Shown here piece after piece: positions 27,483-37,263 of a DNA stretch of 64,000 nt. The notes beneath the pieces are model-generated. The model had not been told where the DNA came from. It did no database searches and worked only from the letters and a program-made list of their open reading frames with translations. Made by a program: the position numbers and the translations under genes. Source of the DNA: Gammaproteobacteria bacterium (GTDB lineage: Bacteria; Pseudomonadota; Gammaproteobacteria; Nitrosococcales; Methylophagaceae); NCBI GenBank assembly GCA_029210875.1, contig JARGFJ010000003.1:1-64000 (forward strand), written 5' to 3'. Position 1 is the stretch's first letter. Every line of letters starts with the position of its first letter.

Positions 27483-28234
27483 TGTTTAACCTTGCTCGTA
27501 ACGAACTTTACCGTCTATTTTTATCGCCTCTCGCGTGGCTTATATTGGCATTGAGCACGCTAATCCTGGCCTATTTATTTTTAACTCACATTGATAATTT
27601 TGTTCAGATACAAGCAAAAATTTCCGCCATTGCTGGTGCTCCCGGTGTTACGGAACTGATTATAGTGCCCTTATTTAGTAATACCGCTACCATTTTGTTA
27701 TTAATTACACCACTCATCACCATGCGCCTCATTGCTGAAGAACGGCGTAATGACAGTTTGCCATTGTTACTGTCTGCACCATTATCTATCTACCAGATCG
27801 CATTTGGTAAATTCTTTGGAACCCTAGGCTTTTTCATCATACTGTTAGCGCTGATTTGTTTGATGCCATTATCTTTATCCATTGGTAGCGCTATCGACTA
27901 TGGTGTTATCAGTGCGGCTTTACTGGGTTTGGTATTATTAGTCGCCAGCTTTTCAGCGATTGGACTCTATCTATCTTCACTGACTAAACAACCAGCCATC
28001 GCAGCCATGACCACATTTAGTGGTTTATTCTTATTATGGATAATAGACTGGGCAGGAACAAATCAGATGGCTGGTGAAAGTTCAGGCCTATTTAACTGGT
28101 TATCACTGCTACGTCATTTTGAAACCTTGTTACAAGGTGAAGTAAATAGCAGTGATATTGCCTATTACCTGATCATTATCAGCCTGTTTCTTACTTTAAC
28201 AATTCGACATTTAGATTCTGAGCGCTTGAACTAA
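27482..28234 (+). CDS. ABC-2 type permease (GldF-like)
   Basis: 250 aa with six membrane segments (about 15-35, 60-80, 100-125, 135-160, 167-188 and 222-240). The N-terminus FNLARNELYRLFLSPLAWLILA and ITMRLIAEERRNDSLPLLLSAPLS are typical of ABC-2/GldF-type permeases. It starts in a TAATG overlap with the ATPase gene and is one base from the next gene, so the subunits are made together. Confidence 0.87.
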   Translation: MFNLARNELYRLFLSPLAWLILALSTLILAYLFLTHIDNFVQIQAKISAIAGAPGVTELIIVPLFSNTATILLLITPLITMRLIAEERRNDSLPLLLSAPLSIYQIAFGKFFGTLGFFIILLALICLMPLSLSIGSAIDYGVISAALLGLVLLVASFSAIGLYLSSLTKQPAIAAMTTFSGLFLLWIIDWAGTNQMAGESSGLFNWLSLLRHFETLLQGEVNSSDIAYYLIIISLFLTLTIRHLDSERLN

Positions 28235-28235
28235 G

Positions 28236-29609
28236 ATGAAGCTTAACTCGAACACAAAGCGTAAATTAAGCCTGCAAAATAGCATCTTTTATATTTTGCT
28301 GATTGCCGTAACAACGTTGTTCGCTCAACTGAGTTTGAACACAAATGTCAGTTCAGACTGGACAGCAAATAACCGCTATAGCCTGTCCGAAACAACATTA
28401 ACGTTATTAGGGCAATTAGATCAGACGATCAGCATCGAAGCATTTATCAGCCCTGATAATAGTGACTATTATCAGGCTCTTGATGCCTTGTTGGATCGCT
28501 ATCAACGTAATAGTGACAAGCTCAAAATCAACATCATTAATCCTGATTTTGAACCTGAAAAAACACGCCAACTTAATATCCAGCAGCAAGGTGAAATGGT
28601 TGTCTCCCTCGGAGATAAACAGCAACATGTCTTCGATTTATCTGAACAATCGCTGACGAATGCATTGATTACTGTTTCTCGACAACATGAACAATGGTTA
28701 ATCTTCATTGAAGGCCATGGTGAAAGAACACCACTCAATCAAGCTAACTTTAACCTGTCGGTGTGGGGAGAAAATTTAAAACAAAAAGGCTTTAAACTTT
28801 TAGGGTTAAATTTAGTTGAGAATAGCCAAATTCCAAGTAATACAGCAGCAATCGTTATAGCCAGCCCAGAACAAGCATGGCTGGACGGTGAAATTGCACT
28901 TATTCGAGACTACATTTCCAATGGTGGCAATGTTATCTGGTTAGCAGAACCCAATAATAACGCTCAATTAGATGCGATAGCTGAACAACTCGGGCTTGAA
29001 TTTATCAATGGCACCGTGATTGATCCTAATGCTGAAATGTTGGGAATTACTAACCCTGAATTTACACTTATTATTGACTATGCCAATCATCCTGTCGGCC
29101 TTGCAACCAAGGGCGTAACCTTATTTCCTCACGCAACGGCTATCGATGTAGTTAATGATGATTTATCATCCTGGCAGTACACACCGTTATTGATGACGCA
29201 AGACAATGCATGGGGTGAGGCCGTAGCAACTCAAGACAACGATATTCTTAGTTTTGATGAGGGCTTAGATACCGCTGGTCCGCTAACGCTTGGCTATTTA
29301 ATCACGCCAAAAATTGACAATACAATAACGTCAGCCAAACAACAACGTATTGCCGTTATAGGTGACGGCGACTTTCTATCAAACACATACATTGGTAATG
29401 GTTCAAACCTTGAATTAGGTATCGCCTTGGTCAATTGGGTTGTGGGTGATGACAGACTGGTTGAAATACCGGTAAAAACAACGATAGATAATACGCTGGA
29501 TTTAAGTCCCACCCAATCCTTAATTATCGGTTTAGGCTTTTTGATAGCTCTACCTCTTTTATTAGCCAGTATCGGCTTTGGACTATGGTGGATTAGAAGA
29601 AAACGATGA
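28236..29609 (+). CDS. GldG-like ABC-associated protein
   Basis: 457 aa. One membrane segment at about 17-35, a large periplasmic region (about 40-425), then a second segment at about 430-452 followed by RRKR. The region with RYSLSETTLTLLGQLDQTISIEAFIS, EGHGERTP and VIWLAEPNNNAQLDAIAEQLGLEFINGTVIDP matches the ABC-type uncharacterised (GldG) family. In gliding Bacteroidetes the GldAFG ABC system supports motility; in proteobacteria its role is unknown. It overlaps the next gene by ATGA. Confidence 0.85.
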   Translation: MKLNSNTKRKLSLQNSIFYILLIAVTTLFAQLSLNTNVSSDWTANNRYSLSETTLTLLGQLDQTISIEAFISPDNSDYYQALDALLDRYQRNSDKLKINIINPDFEPEKTRQLNIQQQGEMVVSLGDKQQHVFDLSEQSLTNALITVSRQHEQWLIFIEGHGERTPLNQANFNLSVWGENLKQKGFKLLGLNLVENSQIPSNTAAIVIASPEQAWLDGEIALIRDYISNGGNVIWLAEPNNNAQLDAIAEQLGLEFINGTVIDPNAEMLGITNPEFTLIIDYANHPVGLATKGVTLFPHATAIDVVNDDLSSWQYTPLLMTQDNAWGEAVATQDNDILSFDEGLDTAGPLTLGYLITPKIDNTITSAKQQRIAVIGDGDFLSNTYIGNGSNLELGIALVNWVVGDDRLVEIPVKTTIDNTLDLSPTQSLIIGLGFLIALPLLLASIGFGLWWIRRKR

Positions 29610-30493
29610 AATCGCGCTATCTAATCAACTTGTTACTTGTCATTATTGTATTGGTGCTCTACTGGTTTAACAGCCAAACAGTACCAAGTAGTGATAACAG
29701 CTATTCTCCCCTAACATCTATTGCTAGAGAATCTATCACTAGCATTACAATTACCCGTTCAAATAACGATACTATCTTGCTTACAAAACAAGATAATGGC
29801 TGGCAGCTTATCCAACCCCTTACGGCTAAAGCGAACGACACTCGAATACAACTGATTTTATCGTTATTATCAACAGCCAGTTTTGCCCAACTTACGCCAA
29901 AAGATGACACTGAATTATCACGTTTTGAACTTAATGACTCGTCTCCTAGCGTCAGACTTAACGATCAGTTATTTCAATTTGGAGCAACAGAAACATTGAG
30001 CAAGCATCGTTATATTTTCTATAAAGACACGATTCATCTTATTGATGATCACATCAGTCCGTTACTTAATGCCAGTGCAAGCAGCTTCATTGAAAATCGT
30101 TTATTCGCGTTGAATAAAACGATTAAAACCTTGTCACTACCAACTTTAGATGCCGATAATCGACTATCCAAAGATACTATCACTGTGACTCAACACAATG
30201 GCCACTGGCAAACAAATGATGTAACGCTTAGTGCTGATGCCTTAACAAGCCTAATCCAAACCTGGCAACATGCTTATGCTACTCAAGTATTACCACTCAC
30301 TGACAAGGAACAAGCAGCTGCTATTCAACATACAGTAGAAATAACATTCAAAAATCAACCTGTGAAAATCAGCTTGTCGATACTAGTCAACGAAAATAGT
30401 CTTTCGATTATCGATGATCAATCTCAGCTAAAATATCAATTTCCGATTTCAATGTTGAATCAATTATTCGCTGTTACAGACCGTCCTCAATAA
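29606..30493 (+). CDS. DUF4340 domain-containing protein
   Basis: 295 aa. An N-terminal membrane anchor (about 5-22) is followed by a periplasmic beta-rich region with repeated DUF4340-type units (SITITRSNNDTILLTKQDNGWQL and further strand pairs). DUF4340 proteins are regularly encoded next to GldG-like ABC operons and probably form part of the periplasmic complex. Coupled to the preceding gene by ATGA and to mutM by TAATG. The biochemical role is unknown. Confidence 0.8.
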   Translation: MKSRYLINLLLVIIVLVLYWFNSQTVPSSDNSYSPLTSIARESITSITITRSNNDTILLTKQDNGWQLIQPLTAKANDTRIQLILSLLSTASFAQLTPKDDTELSRFELNDSSPSVRLNDQLFQFGATETLSKHRYIFYKDTIHLIDDHISPLLNASASSFIENRLFALNKTIKTLSLPTLDADNRLSKDTITVTQHNGHWQTNDVTLSADALTSLIQTWQHAYATQVLPLTDKEQAAAIQHTVEITFKNQPVKISLSILVNENSLSIIDDQSQLKYQFPISMLNQLFAVTDRPQ

Positions 30494-31332
30494 TGCCCGA
30501 ATTACCTGAAGTAGAAACGACTAAACGCGGCATAGAAGCCTATGTTGTAGACAATAAAATAACCAAGGTCATTATTAGACATTTTTCACTACGTTGGCCT
30601 ATTGATCCTGATCTTGCTTCAATCCTTGATGGCAGAACAATCACTGGGCTGTCTCGAAGAGGTAAATACCTGCTATTTCAGACCGATAGTGGTTGCTTAA
30701 TCATACATCTTGGTATGTCTGGAAAATTACGCATATTACAAAAACAACAAGCCAAGACTGTTCTAAAACATGATCATGTTGATATCGAATTTAAAGATGG
30801 CTATGTCTTGCGATATAACGATCCTAGACGTTTTGGTGCAGTTTTGTGGATAGATAATGATCCTGAGCAGCATCAATTATTGAAGTATTTAGGACCAGAA
30901 CCCCTTACTGATGAATTTGATAAAGCCTATCTATGGCAACAAATTCAATCACGGTCGAGCAGCATTAAAACAGTGATCATGAATAGCAAGATTGTGGTAG
31001 GCGTTGGTAATATCTATGCAAATGAAGCGCTATTCTTAGCGGGCATTCATCCAAAAACAGTAGCAAACCAGCTTACAATACAACACTGTCAGCAATTAGT
31101 GGCACAGATCAAACTTGTCTTGGATAGAGCGATTCAAGCGGGTGGAACAACGTTAAAGGATTTTAGGAAAGCCGATGGAAAACCGGGCTATTTTGCACAA
31201 GAACTTAATGTGTATGGTCGGGAAGGTCGGGCTTGCTTCCATTGCGGAAGCGAGATAAAACATTTTAAAGAAACACAGAGAGCAACATTTTATTGCCCTC
31301 TGTGTCAGCTCAGCGATTCAACTAAAGCTTAG
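30493..31332 (+). CDS. mutM: Formamidopyrimidine-DNA glycosylase
   Basis: 279 aa. The N-terminal PELPEVET supplies the catalytic proline (P2 including Met) and E3; K58 corresponds to conserved K57. The helix-two-turn-helix motif [14 protein letters not shown] and a C-terminal zinc finger C248-x2-C251...C268-x2-C271 are intact. It excises 8-oxoguanine and formamidopyrimidines and nicks the abasic site. Unusually it is the last gene of a Gld-like ABC operon, overlapping it by one base. Confidence 0.97.
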   Translation: MPELPEVETTKRGIEAYVVDNKITKVIIRHFSLRWPIDPDLASILDGRTITGLSRRGKYLLFQTDSGCLIIHLGMSGKLRILQKQQAKTVLKHDHVDIEFKDGYVLRYNDPRRFGAVLWIDNDPEQHQLLKYLGPEPLTDEFDKAYLWQQIQSRSSSIKTVIMNSKIVVGVGNIYANEALFLAGIHPKTVANQLTIQHCQQLVAQIKLVLDRAIQAGGTTLKDFRKADGKPGYFAQELNVYGREGRACFHCGSEIKHFKETQRATFYCPLCQLSDSTKA

Positions 31333-31541
31333 TTTATAACGGTTACTTCTTCCGCTTGCCAACCTTTGTCGCCTTTAGTCACACTAAATTCAACACGTTG
31401 ACCTTCATCTAACGTTTTAAAACCATCACCTTGGATCGCACGGAAGTGAACAAATACATCATCGCCACCTTCACGCTCTAAAAAGCCGAAGCCTTTTGTT
31501 GCGTCAAACCACTTTACACTTCCTGTTACTTTTTCAGACAT
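31329..31541 (-). CDS. Cold-shock domain protein (Csp family)
   Basis: 70 aa. The OB-fold cold-shock domain has RNP1 KGFGFLE and RNP2 VFVHF, and the start [15 protein letters not shown] is typical. It binds single-stranded RNA/DNA as an RNA chaperone. Which csp paralogue it is cannot be told. It is convergent with mutM, overlapping by four bases. A long leader with a hairpin lies upstream, in keeping with post-transcriptional control of csp genes. Confidence 0.95.
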   Translation of the reverse strand: MSEKVTGSVKWFDATKGFGFLEREGGDDVFVHFRAIQGDGFKTLDEGQRVEFSVTKGDKGWQAEEVTVIN

Positions 31542-31572
31542 ACAAATACTCTTAATTTAAAAATTTTAACTC

Positions 31573-31589
31573 GGTGAGTTCGACTCACC
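31573..31589 (-). promoter_or_regulatory. Hairpin in the cold-shock gene leader
   Basis: GGTGAGT (31573-31579) and ACTCACC (31583-31589) form a perfect 7-base stem with a 3-base loop, about 30 bases upstream of the csp start codon on the transcribed strand. It lies in a 225-base gap long enough for an extended 5' leader. A role in temperature-dependent translation is inference from other csp mRNAs. Confidence 0.35.
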
Positions 31590-31766
31590 TAAAACGGCTA
31601 TAAACATAATTCATAACCTCCAACAAACCGGTCGGAAACGGTACACTAACAGGATAATTATCAGATAGCAAACAATAACTTTTATTCGCTAAATTTATTA
31701 TTAGTCAATGACATACGCCATAGAAATGTCATCAGAATGTCATCTGTTTATGCTAATGACTTATCG

Positions 31767-32069
31767 TTATTTTTGTTTTGAAAAATAATCTGCTATAAGT
31801 TCAATTTCTTCTGTTGTATAGGCACTTGCATGATGCAACATCACTGTTGAAGGCCGTTCTCCACCAGTAAATTGTCGCATTTGTTCTATGATATGGGCTG
31901 AAGCCAATCCAGCTAAGCTTGGTGTACCACCGACACTGTGACCATTGGTGCCATGACATGCAGCACATGAAGATGCGAGTAATTCAACATTCCGCACACT
32001 ATCTTGTGCATGCGCATAAGGTAACGGTGTCACGACTAGAACTGACCATAATAGTGCTTTGCGTATCAT
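31767..32069 (-). CDS. Periplasmic monohaem cytochrome c, FccA-like
   Basis: 100 aa. Signal peptide to about AHA (21), then a single haem site C35-x2-C38-H39 (SSCAACHGTNG), with M77 in GERPSTVMLHHA as probable axial ligand. The SVGGTPSLAGL...IEQMRQFTGGERPST and YTTEEIELIADYF blocks resemble the cytochrome subunit of flavocytochrome c sulfide dehydrogenase. It could partner the FccB encoded at 9217-10485; a general class I cytochrome c553-type carrier is the alternative. A strong GGGGGA ribosome-binding site precedes the ATG. Divergent from rluD. Confidence 0.85.
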   Translation of the reverse strand: MIRKALLWSVLVVTPLPYAHAQDSVRNVELLASSCAACHGTNGHSVGGTPSLAGLASAHIIEQMRQFTGGERPSTVMLHHASAYTTEEIELIADYFSKQK

Positions 32070-32105
32070 ATAAATCCCCCATTGACCTCAAACCAAGTTA
32101 TTACT

Positions 32106-32123
32106 TATAGCCTAGGCTATAAT
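32106..32123. promoter_or_regulatory. Palindrome over the rluD -10 box and divergent cytochrome promoter
   Basis: TATAGCCTAGGCTATA (32106-32121) is a perfect 16-base palindrome. On the plus strand its right end runs into a consensus -10 TATAAT (32118-32123), about 30 bases before rluD. On the minus strand its left end gives TATAAG, a possible -10 for the cytochrome c gene. No convincing -35 is seen at 17 bases. A dimeric regulator bound here would cover both promoters. Confidence 0.45.
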
Positions 32124-32154
32124 AGTTCGCTACATACAACTTAGATAGTGATTT

Positions 32155-33132
32155 ATGGCAGAACAATTACAACTTGAAGGCATCATACCAGATGAACTCG
32201 CAGGTATGCGCTTAGACCAAGCACTTGCCCAATTATTCCCGGATTTCTCGCGAGGTCGACTCACCAAGTGGATTAAATCGGGTGACGTATTAATCGATGG
32301 TATACAACTTCGCCCACGCGATGCCATTTCAGGTGGTGAAAGCGTTGTTATTTCAGCAGAAATAGAAGTTGTCGATGATAGCTGGTCTGCTGAAGCAATT
32401 GAACTAGATATTATTTATGAGGATGATTCCGTCATTATTCTCAATAAGCCTGCAGGTATGGTTGTTCATCCAGGGGCGGGGAATCATGAAGGTACATTGG
32501 TTAACGCCCTACTTCATCATTGCCCTCAATTAGAAGGCATTCCTCGTGCTGGTATCGTTCATCGTATTGATAAAGGTACGACCGGATTATTGATGATAGC
32601 CAAAACCCTACAGGCTCATAATTCTTTAGTCATACAGCTACAAGAACATACTGTGCTTCGTGAATATCAAGCAATTGCAATGGGAGTTATGACAGCCGGC
32701 GGTACGGTTGATGAACCCATTGGTCGTCACCCTATCGATCGTAAACGCCAAGCCGTCATAGGTTCAGGCAAACATGCTGTAACCCATTATCGTGTACAAC
32801 ACCGTTATCGTGCGCATACCCATATACGCTGTCAGCTAGAAACAGGGCGTACCCATCAAATTAGGGTACATATGGCACATATTCGTTATCCATTATTAGG
32901 TGATCCTGTTTATGGTGGACGTTTACGCCTACCAAAAGGTGCCAGCGAACAAATACAAGCTGCATTACAAGGTTTTAGACGACAAGCATTGCATGCAGGT
33001 TTATTGGGCTTTATTCATCCTGAAACGGGTGAAGAAGTATCATGGCAGGTAGATATGCCTGAAGATATGCAATATATCCTTGAGGTGTTAGCGCAAGACC
33101 AAAAAGAAAATACTGAAACAAAACTATATTAA
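32155..33132 (+). CDS. rluD: 23S rRNA pseudouridine synthase RluD
   Basis: 325 aa. An N-terminal S4 domain (about 18-75, LDQALAQLFPDFSRGRLTKWIKSGDVLIDG) precedes the RluA-type catalytic domain with D139 in VHRIDKGTTGLLM, the same number as the catalytic aspartate of E. coli RluD. TGRTHQIRVHMAHIRYPLLGDPVYG is the conserved C-terminal block. It makes pseudouridines in helix 69 of 23S rRNA. RluC is the paralogous alternative, but the start and length fit RluD. Confidence 0.93.
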   Translation: MAEQLQLEGIIPDELAGMRLDQALAQLFPDFSRGRLTKWIKSGDVLIDGIQLRPRDAISGGESVVISAEIEVVDDSWSAEAIELDIIYEDDSVIILNKPAGMVVHPGAGNHEGTLVNALLHHCPQLEGIPRAGIVHRIDKGTTGLLMIAKTLQAHNSLVIQLQEHTVLREYQAIAMGVMTAGGTVDEPIGRHPIDRKRQAVIGSGKHAVTHYRVQHRYRAHTHIRCQLETGRTHQIRVHMAHIRYPLLGDPVYGGRLRLPKGASEQIQAALQGFRRQALHAGLLGFIHPETGEEVSWQVDMPEDMQYILEVLAQDQKENTETKLY

Positions 33133-33185
33133 TCAACAATACTAGTCAGGATTAAGCCTTACTCGCCAAACATAAAACATCAGAT

Positions 33186-33214
33186 AAAAAAAGGCCGGTA
33201 AAACCGGCCTTTTT
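33186..33214. terminator. Bidirectional terminator between rluD and fusA
   Basis: GGCCGG (33193-33198) / CCGGCC (33204-33209) stem with a TAAAA loop, a seven-A run before it and five Ts after it. It serves convergent rluD (plus) and the EF-G gene (minus). Confidence 0.9.
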
Positions 33215-33232
33215 AATTTTATAACTAAGAAC

Positions 33233-35326
33233 TTATTTCTTGGCTTCCTCTGCGCGTTCTTTAGCGGCTTTAATAACGTCTTCAGACACGTTACGAGGAC
33301 ATGGACTGTAGTGTAAGAACTCCATTGAGAACTGACCACGACCAGATGTCATAGTACGTAAAGTACCGATGTAACCAAACATTTCACTTAATGGGACATC
33401 AGCTTTAATACGAACACCTGTTACACCTGCATCTTGAGATTTAATCATGCCGCGACGACGGTTAAGGTCACCGATAACGTCACCCACATGATCTTCAGGC
33501 GTGAACACGTCAACCTTCATGATTGGTTCCATCAATTGAGGACCTGCTTTAGGCATAGATTGACGGTACGCAGCCATCGCAGCTAATTCAAACGCAATTG
33601 CTGATGAGTCAACCGCATGGAAACTACCATCATATAATGTGACTTTAAAGTCTAAACATGGGTAACCAGCTAATACGCCACGATCCATCATTTTCTTGAA
33701 GCCGGATTCAACCGCTGGCCAGAATTCACGAGGAACTGTACCACCAGTAACCGTTGATTCGAATTCAAAACCACTACCTGGCTCACCCGGTTCGATAATG
33801 TAATCAATTTTACCGAATTGACCAGAACCACCAGATTGTTTCTTATGAGTGTAACTGTCTTCAATGCGTTGTGTGATTGTTTCACGGTAGGCAACTTGCG
33901 GTGCACCAACAGATACATCAACACCGTGAGTACGTTTCAAGATATCTACTTTGATATCAAGATGTAATTCACCCATACCTTTAATGATGGTTTCACCACT
34001 ATCAAGGTCAGTTTCAACGCGGAAAGAAGGATCTTCTTTAATCATTTTACCTAGAGCGATACCCAATTTTTCTGATGCCGCTTTATCTTTAGGCGCAATC
34101 GCAATTGAGATAACTGGATCTGGGAAAACCATAGGTTCTAATGTTGCTGGGTTTTTAGGATCACATAATGTATGTCCAGTTTGAACATCTTTCATACCAA
34201 CGATAGCGATGATATCACCAGCTTGCGCACTGTTTAATTCGTTACGATCGTCCGCATGCATTTCTACCATTCGACCAACACGTTCAGTTTTACCAGTAAA
34301 AGTATTAAGAACTGTATCACCTTTGTTTATGACACCTGAGTAGATACGGATAAAGGTTAATGCACCGAAACGGTCGTCCATAATTTTGAATGCAAGTGCA
34401 CGTAATGGTCTGTCTGTATCAACAATCGCAAATTTTCCTGTTTCGTTACCTTCCAAATCAACTTCAGGTTGTGGGTCAACTTCAGTTGGGTTAGGTAAGT
34501 AAGCAACAACTGCATCCAATACCAGTTGAATACCTTTATCTTTAAAGGCAGAACCACAGTATGTAGGGAAGAAATCCATTTTCAATGTACCTAAACGAAT
34601 ACATCTTTGTAAATCTTCAATCGATGGTTCTTCACCTTCAAGGTATTTTTCCATCAAATTATCATCTTGTTCAACCGCAGTTTCGATTAACATCTCACGA
34701 TATTCTTCGATTTGATCAGCCATATCTGCAGGTGGCTCTTCAATACGGAAAGCTGTTGTATCTGTTTCGTTATCCCATATCCATGCTTTACGTGTTAACA
34801 AGTCAACACAGCCTTTGAAGTCTTCTTCAATACCGATTGGTAAAACCATGACTAATGGAACAGCACCTAACACATCTTTTACTTGCTTAACAACACGGAA
34901 GAAATCAGCACCCATACGGTCTAATTTGTTCACGAAAATAATTCGTGAAACTTCAGAATCATTTGCATAACGCCAGTTAGTTTCTGATTGAGGTTCAACA
35001 CCACCGCTGCCACAGAACACACCAACACCACCATCTAATACTTTTAATGAACGATATACTTCGATTGTGAAGTCAACGTGTCCAGGAGTATCGATAACGT
35101 TTAAACGGTGACCATCCCACTCACAAGTAGTAGCCGCTGACTGGATAGTAATACCACGCTCAGCTTCTTGCTCCATGAAATCCATTGTTGATTCACCATC
35201 GTGAACTTCACCCGTTTTGTGGATTTTACCGGTCAGTTTCAAAATACGTTCAGTTGTGGTGGTTTTACCCGCATCTACGTGCGCGAAAATACCAATATTT
35301 CTGTACTTGGATAAGTCTGCAGCCAT
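33233..35326 (-). CDS. fusA2: Elongation factor G paralogue, EF-G2 type
   Basis: 697 aa translational GTPase. G1 [10 protein letters not shown]2 region [13 protein letters not shown]3 DTPGH and G4 NKLDRMG, followed by the EF-G domains II-V. The segment [46 protein letters not shown] matches EF-G2 paralogues rather than canonical EF-G, which has AVYCAVGGVQPQSE. It stands alone, not with rpsL-rpsG-tuf, which supports a second EF-G. Possible roles are translocation under particular conditions or ribosome recycling. A terminator lies at its 3' end. Confidence 0.88.
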   Translation of the reverse strand: MAADLSKYRNIGIFAHVDAGKTTTTERILKLTGKIHKTGEVHDGESTMDFMEQEAERGITIQSAATTCEWDGHRLNVIDTPGHVDFTIEVYRSLKVLDGGVGVFCGSGGVEPQSETNWRYANDSEVSRIIFVNKLDRMGADFFRVVKQVKDVLGAVPLVMVLPIGIEEDFKGCVDLLTRKAWIWDNETDTTAFRIEEPPADMADQIEEYREMLIETAVEQDDNLMEKYLEGEEPSIEDLQRCIRLGTLKMDFFPTYCGSAFKDKGIQLVLDAVVAYLPNPTEVDPQPEVDLEGNETGKFAIVDTDRPLRALAFKIMDDRFGALTFIRIYSGVINKGDTVLNTFTGKTERVGRMVEMHADDRNELNSAQAGDIIAIVGMKDVQTGHTLCDPKNPATLEPMVFPDPVISIAIAPKDKAASEKLGIALGKMIKEDPSFRVETDLDSGETIIKGMGELHLDIKVDILKRTHGVDVSVGAPQVAYRETITQRIEDSYTHKKQSGGSGQFGKIDYIIEPGEPGSGFEFESTVTGGTVPREFWPAVESGFKKMMDRGVLAGYPCLDFKVTLYDGSFHAVDSSAIAFELAAMAAYRQSMPKAGPQLMEPIMKVDVFTPEDHVGDVIGDLNRRRGMIKSQDAGVTGVRIKADVPLSEMFGYIGTLRTMTSGRGQFSMEFLHYSPCPRNVSEDVIKAAKERAEEAKK

Positions 35327-35489
35327 TGTTTTGTCTCTAAAATTAGTAGGGTGTTATATAAACATGGAAATAAACCGATGCATTTTAAACTAATTTGCCG
35401 ATCTATGCACCTTTAGTATCAACGTAATTATTAAGTTTCTTTGCCGGCTGTATTTTTTAATTTTGTGTCACTTTATTTAAAGCTCAGGT

Positions 35490-35801
35490 TTATGTTTTTT
35501 TATCTTTGTTATTGACCGGAAGCCATTGATATCGATACACAATACCTGGTACAGCCAATACCAAGAACAGACTAAATGTTGTAACAAAAAATTCCCAACC
35601 TTGCTGATAGACCTCACCTGAGAATTGAGTTTCAAATGCGATTGCCACCAATAAACACACAAAGTAATACACGATTAATTCAATCAATCGTATCAATACT
35701 GATTTTACAGCGGCTAATTTATAGATCAGAAATACACGTTCTGTTAACCAGGGAAGGTTAGCTATAACAAAAAATACAACAATTAGAGTAGCAGGAGACA
35801 T
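35490..35801 (-). CDS. DUF2818 family membrane protein after nuoN
   Basis: 103 aa with three membrane segments (about 4-22, 36-58 and 70-92). The start MSPATLIVVFFVIANLPWLTERVF and the FETQFSGEVYQQGWEFFVTTFSLFLVLAVPGIVYRY block match DUF2818, a family of unknown function often placed directly after nuoN. It lies nine bases after nuoN, so it should be made with complex I and may help its assembly or stability (inference). Confidence 0.82.
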   Translation of the reverse strand: MSPATLIVVFFVIANLPWLTERVFLIYKLAAVKSVLIRLIELIVYYFVCLLVAIAFETQFSGEVYQQGWEFFVTTFSLFLVLAVPGIVYRYQWLPVNNKDKKT

Positions 35802-35810
35802 AATAACAAC

Positions 35811-37247
35811 TTATGAAAAAGTGATGGTACAAATCGCCATTAAAGCACCAGGGGAAATACCCAAAGCCAAGACCAGTAATGCATTCACACTAATGGCGAT
35901 TTGCATATCTTTCGGTGCTTGTAAGGCATTTTGATCACTTGGTTTATCAAAATACATGACTTTAATTAAACGTAAATAATAAAACGCACCGATAACAGAC
36001 ATCACTACGGCAATGATGGCAATAGGAACAAGCCCAACTTCAACGACTGAATTGATGACCGCAAACTTGGCATAAAAACCAGCTAAAGGTGGAATACCCG
36101 CCATTGAGAACATTAAGATCAACATCATTAACGCAAACCATGGACTACGTTGACTAAGCCCCTTGAAATCATCAATATTGTCAGCCTCAAAGCCTTGGCG
36201 ACTCATTAGAATAATCATGCCAAAGCCGCCCAAACTCATTAGTGAATAGACCAATACATAAAACATTGCCGCACTATAACCTTGGGCAGTACCCGACAAC
36301 ACGCCTAATAGAATAAAGCCAACATGTGAAATCGTTGAATAAGCCAACATACGTTTTAAATTAGTTTGTGCAATGGCCACCACATTACCAATTATCATTG
36401 ATAATACTGACAGCATAATAGCCATATCTTGCCAATAGGCTTGGCTATCACCGAAACCATCGACTAATAACCTGATTGCCATCGCAAATGCAGCAATTTT
36501 GGGCGCAGTTGCAATAAACAAGGTCATTGCTGTCGGAGCACCATGATAAACATCGGGCAACCACATATGGAAAGGAACCGCCCCCAGTTTGAAACCAATA
36601 CCAATCAGTAGAAAAACCAAACCAAAACTTAATACTGTTTTATCAATCTGTTGAGTCTGTAGCACCTGTGCAATATCGGCAATGGCTAAACTGCCAGTCA
36701 CACCATAAATAATCGACATGCCGTATAGCAACATACCCGATGCCAATGCGCCTAATATGAAATACTTCATCGCCGCTTCAGTTGCCACAGCTGAATCACG
36801 CTGCATTGCGACCATTGCGTATAAACACAAAGACATCAGCTCCAAACCTAAATACAAGATTAAGAAATGATAAGCAGAAGCCATAATCATCATGCCCAGT
36901 GTTGAGAATAGCGCTAATACATAAAACTCACCCTTGAACAAAGAACGTGCTTTGAGATAACTGCTTGCATACAACAATACAAATACATTGATCAGGCATA
37001 TAGCTAATTTCAATACGTTACTCAAGGTATCTTTAATATATGTGCCATCAAAACTAAGCCCACCACCACTGCTAATACTTTGGTAGATAATGAGTGCTGT
37101 TGCAATCAAGCTTAATTGGCTTAGAACATAGATGCTATTTGTCCCTTTCTCGCCACGAATCGCCAAGACTAATAACATCACACAGGCCATTACCAACATA
37201 AACATTTCTGGTAATGCAAAAGACATATTCGATACTTCAAACATCAT
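35811..37247 (-). CDS. nuoN: NADH-quinone oxidoreductase subunit N
   Basis: 478 aa, about 14 membrane helices. One of three antiporter-like proton-pumping subunits of complex I. The central [21 protein letters not shown] and [35 protein letters not shown] region has the buried lysine and histidine residues expected. The gene lies 16 bases after nuoM. The start is at the first Met of [15 protein letters not shown]; an internal Met eight residues on is also possible. Confidence 0.96.
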   Translation of the reverse strand: MMFEVSNMSFALPEMFMLVMACVMLLVLAIRGEKGTNSIYVLSQLSLIATALIIYQSISSGGGLSFDGTYIKDTLSNVLKLAICLINVFVLLYASSYLKARSLFKGEFYVLALFSTLGMMIMASAYHFLILYLGLELMSLCLYAMVAMQRDSAVATEAAMKYFILGALASGMLLYGMSIIYGVTGSLAIADIAQVLQTQQIDKTVLSFGLVFLLIGIGFKLGAVPFHMWLPDVYHGAPTAMTLFIATAPKIAAFAMAIRLLVDGFGDSQAYWQDMAIMLSVLSMIIGNVVAIAQTNLKRMLAYSTISHVGFILLGVLSGTAQGYSAAMFYVLVYSLMSLGGFGMIILMSRQGFEADNIDDFKGLSQRSPWFALMMLILMFSMAGIPPLAGFYAKFAVINSVVEVGLVPIAIIAVVMSVIGAFYYLRLIKVMYFDKPSDQNALQAPKDMQIAISVNALLVLALGISPGALMAICTITFS

Positions 37248-37263
37248 AGTGTTGTCTTCGCCC

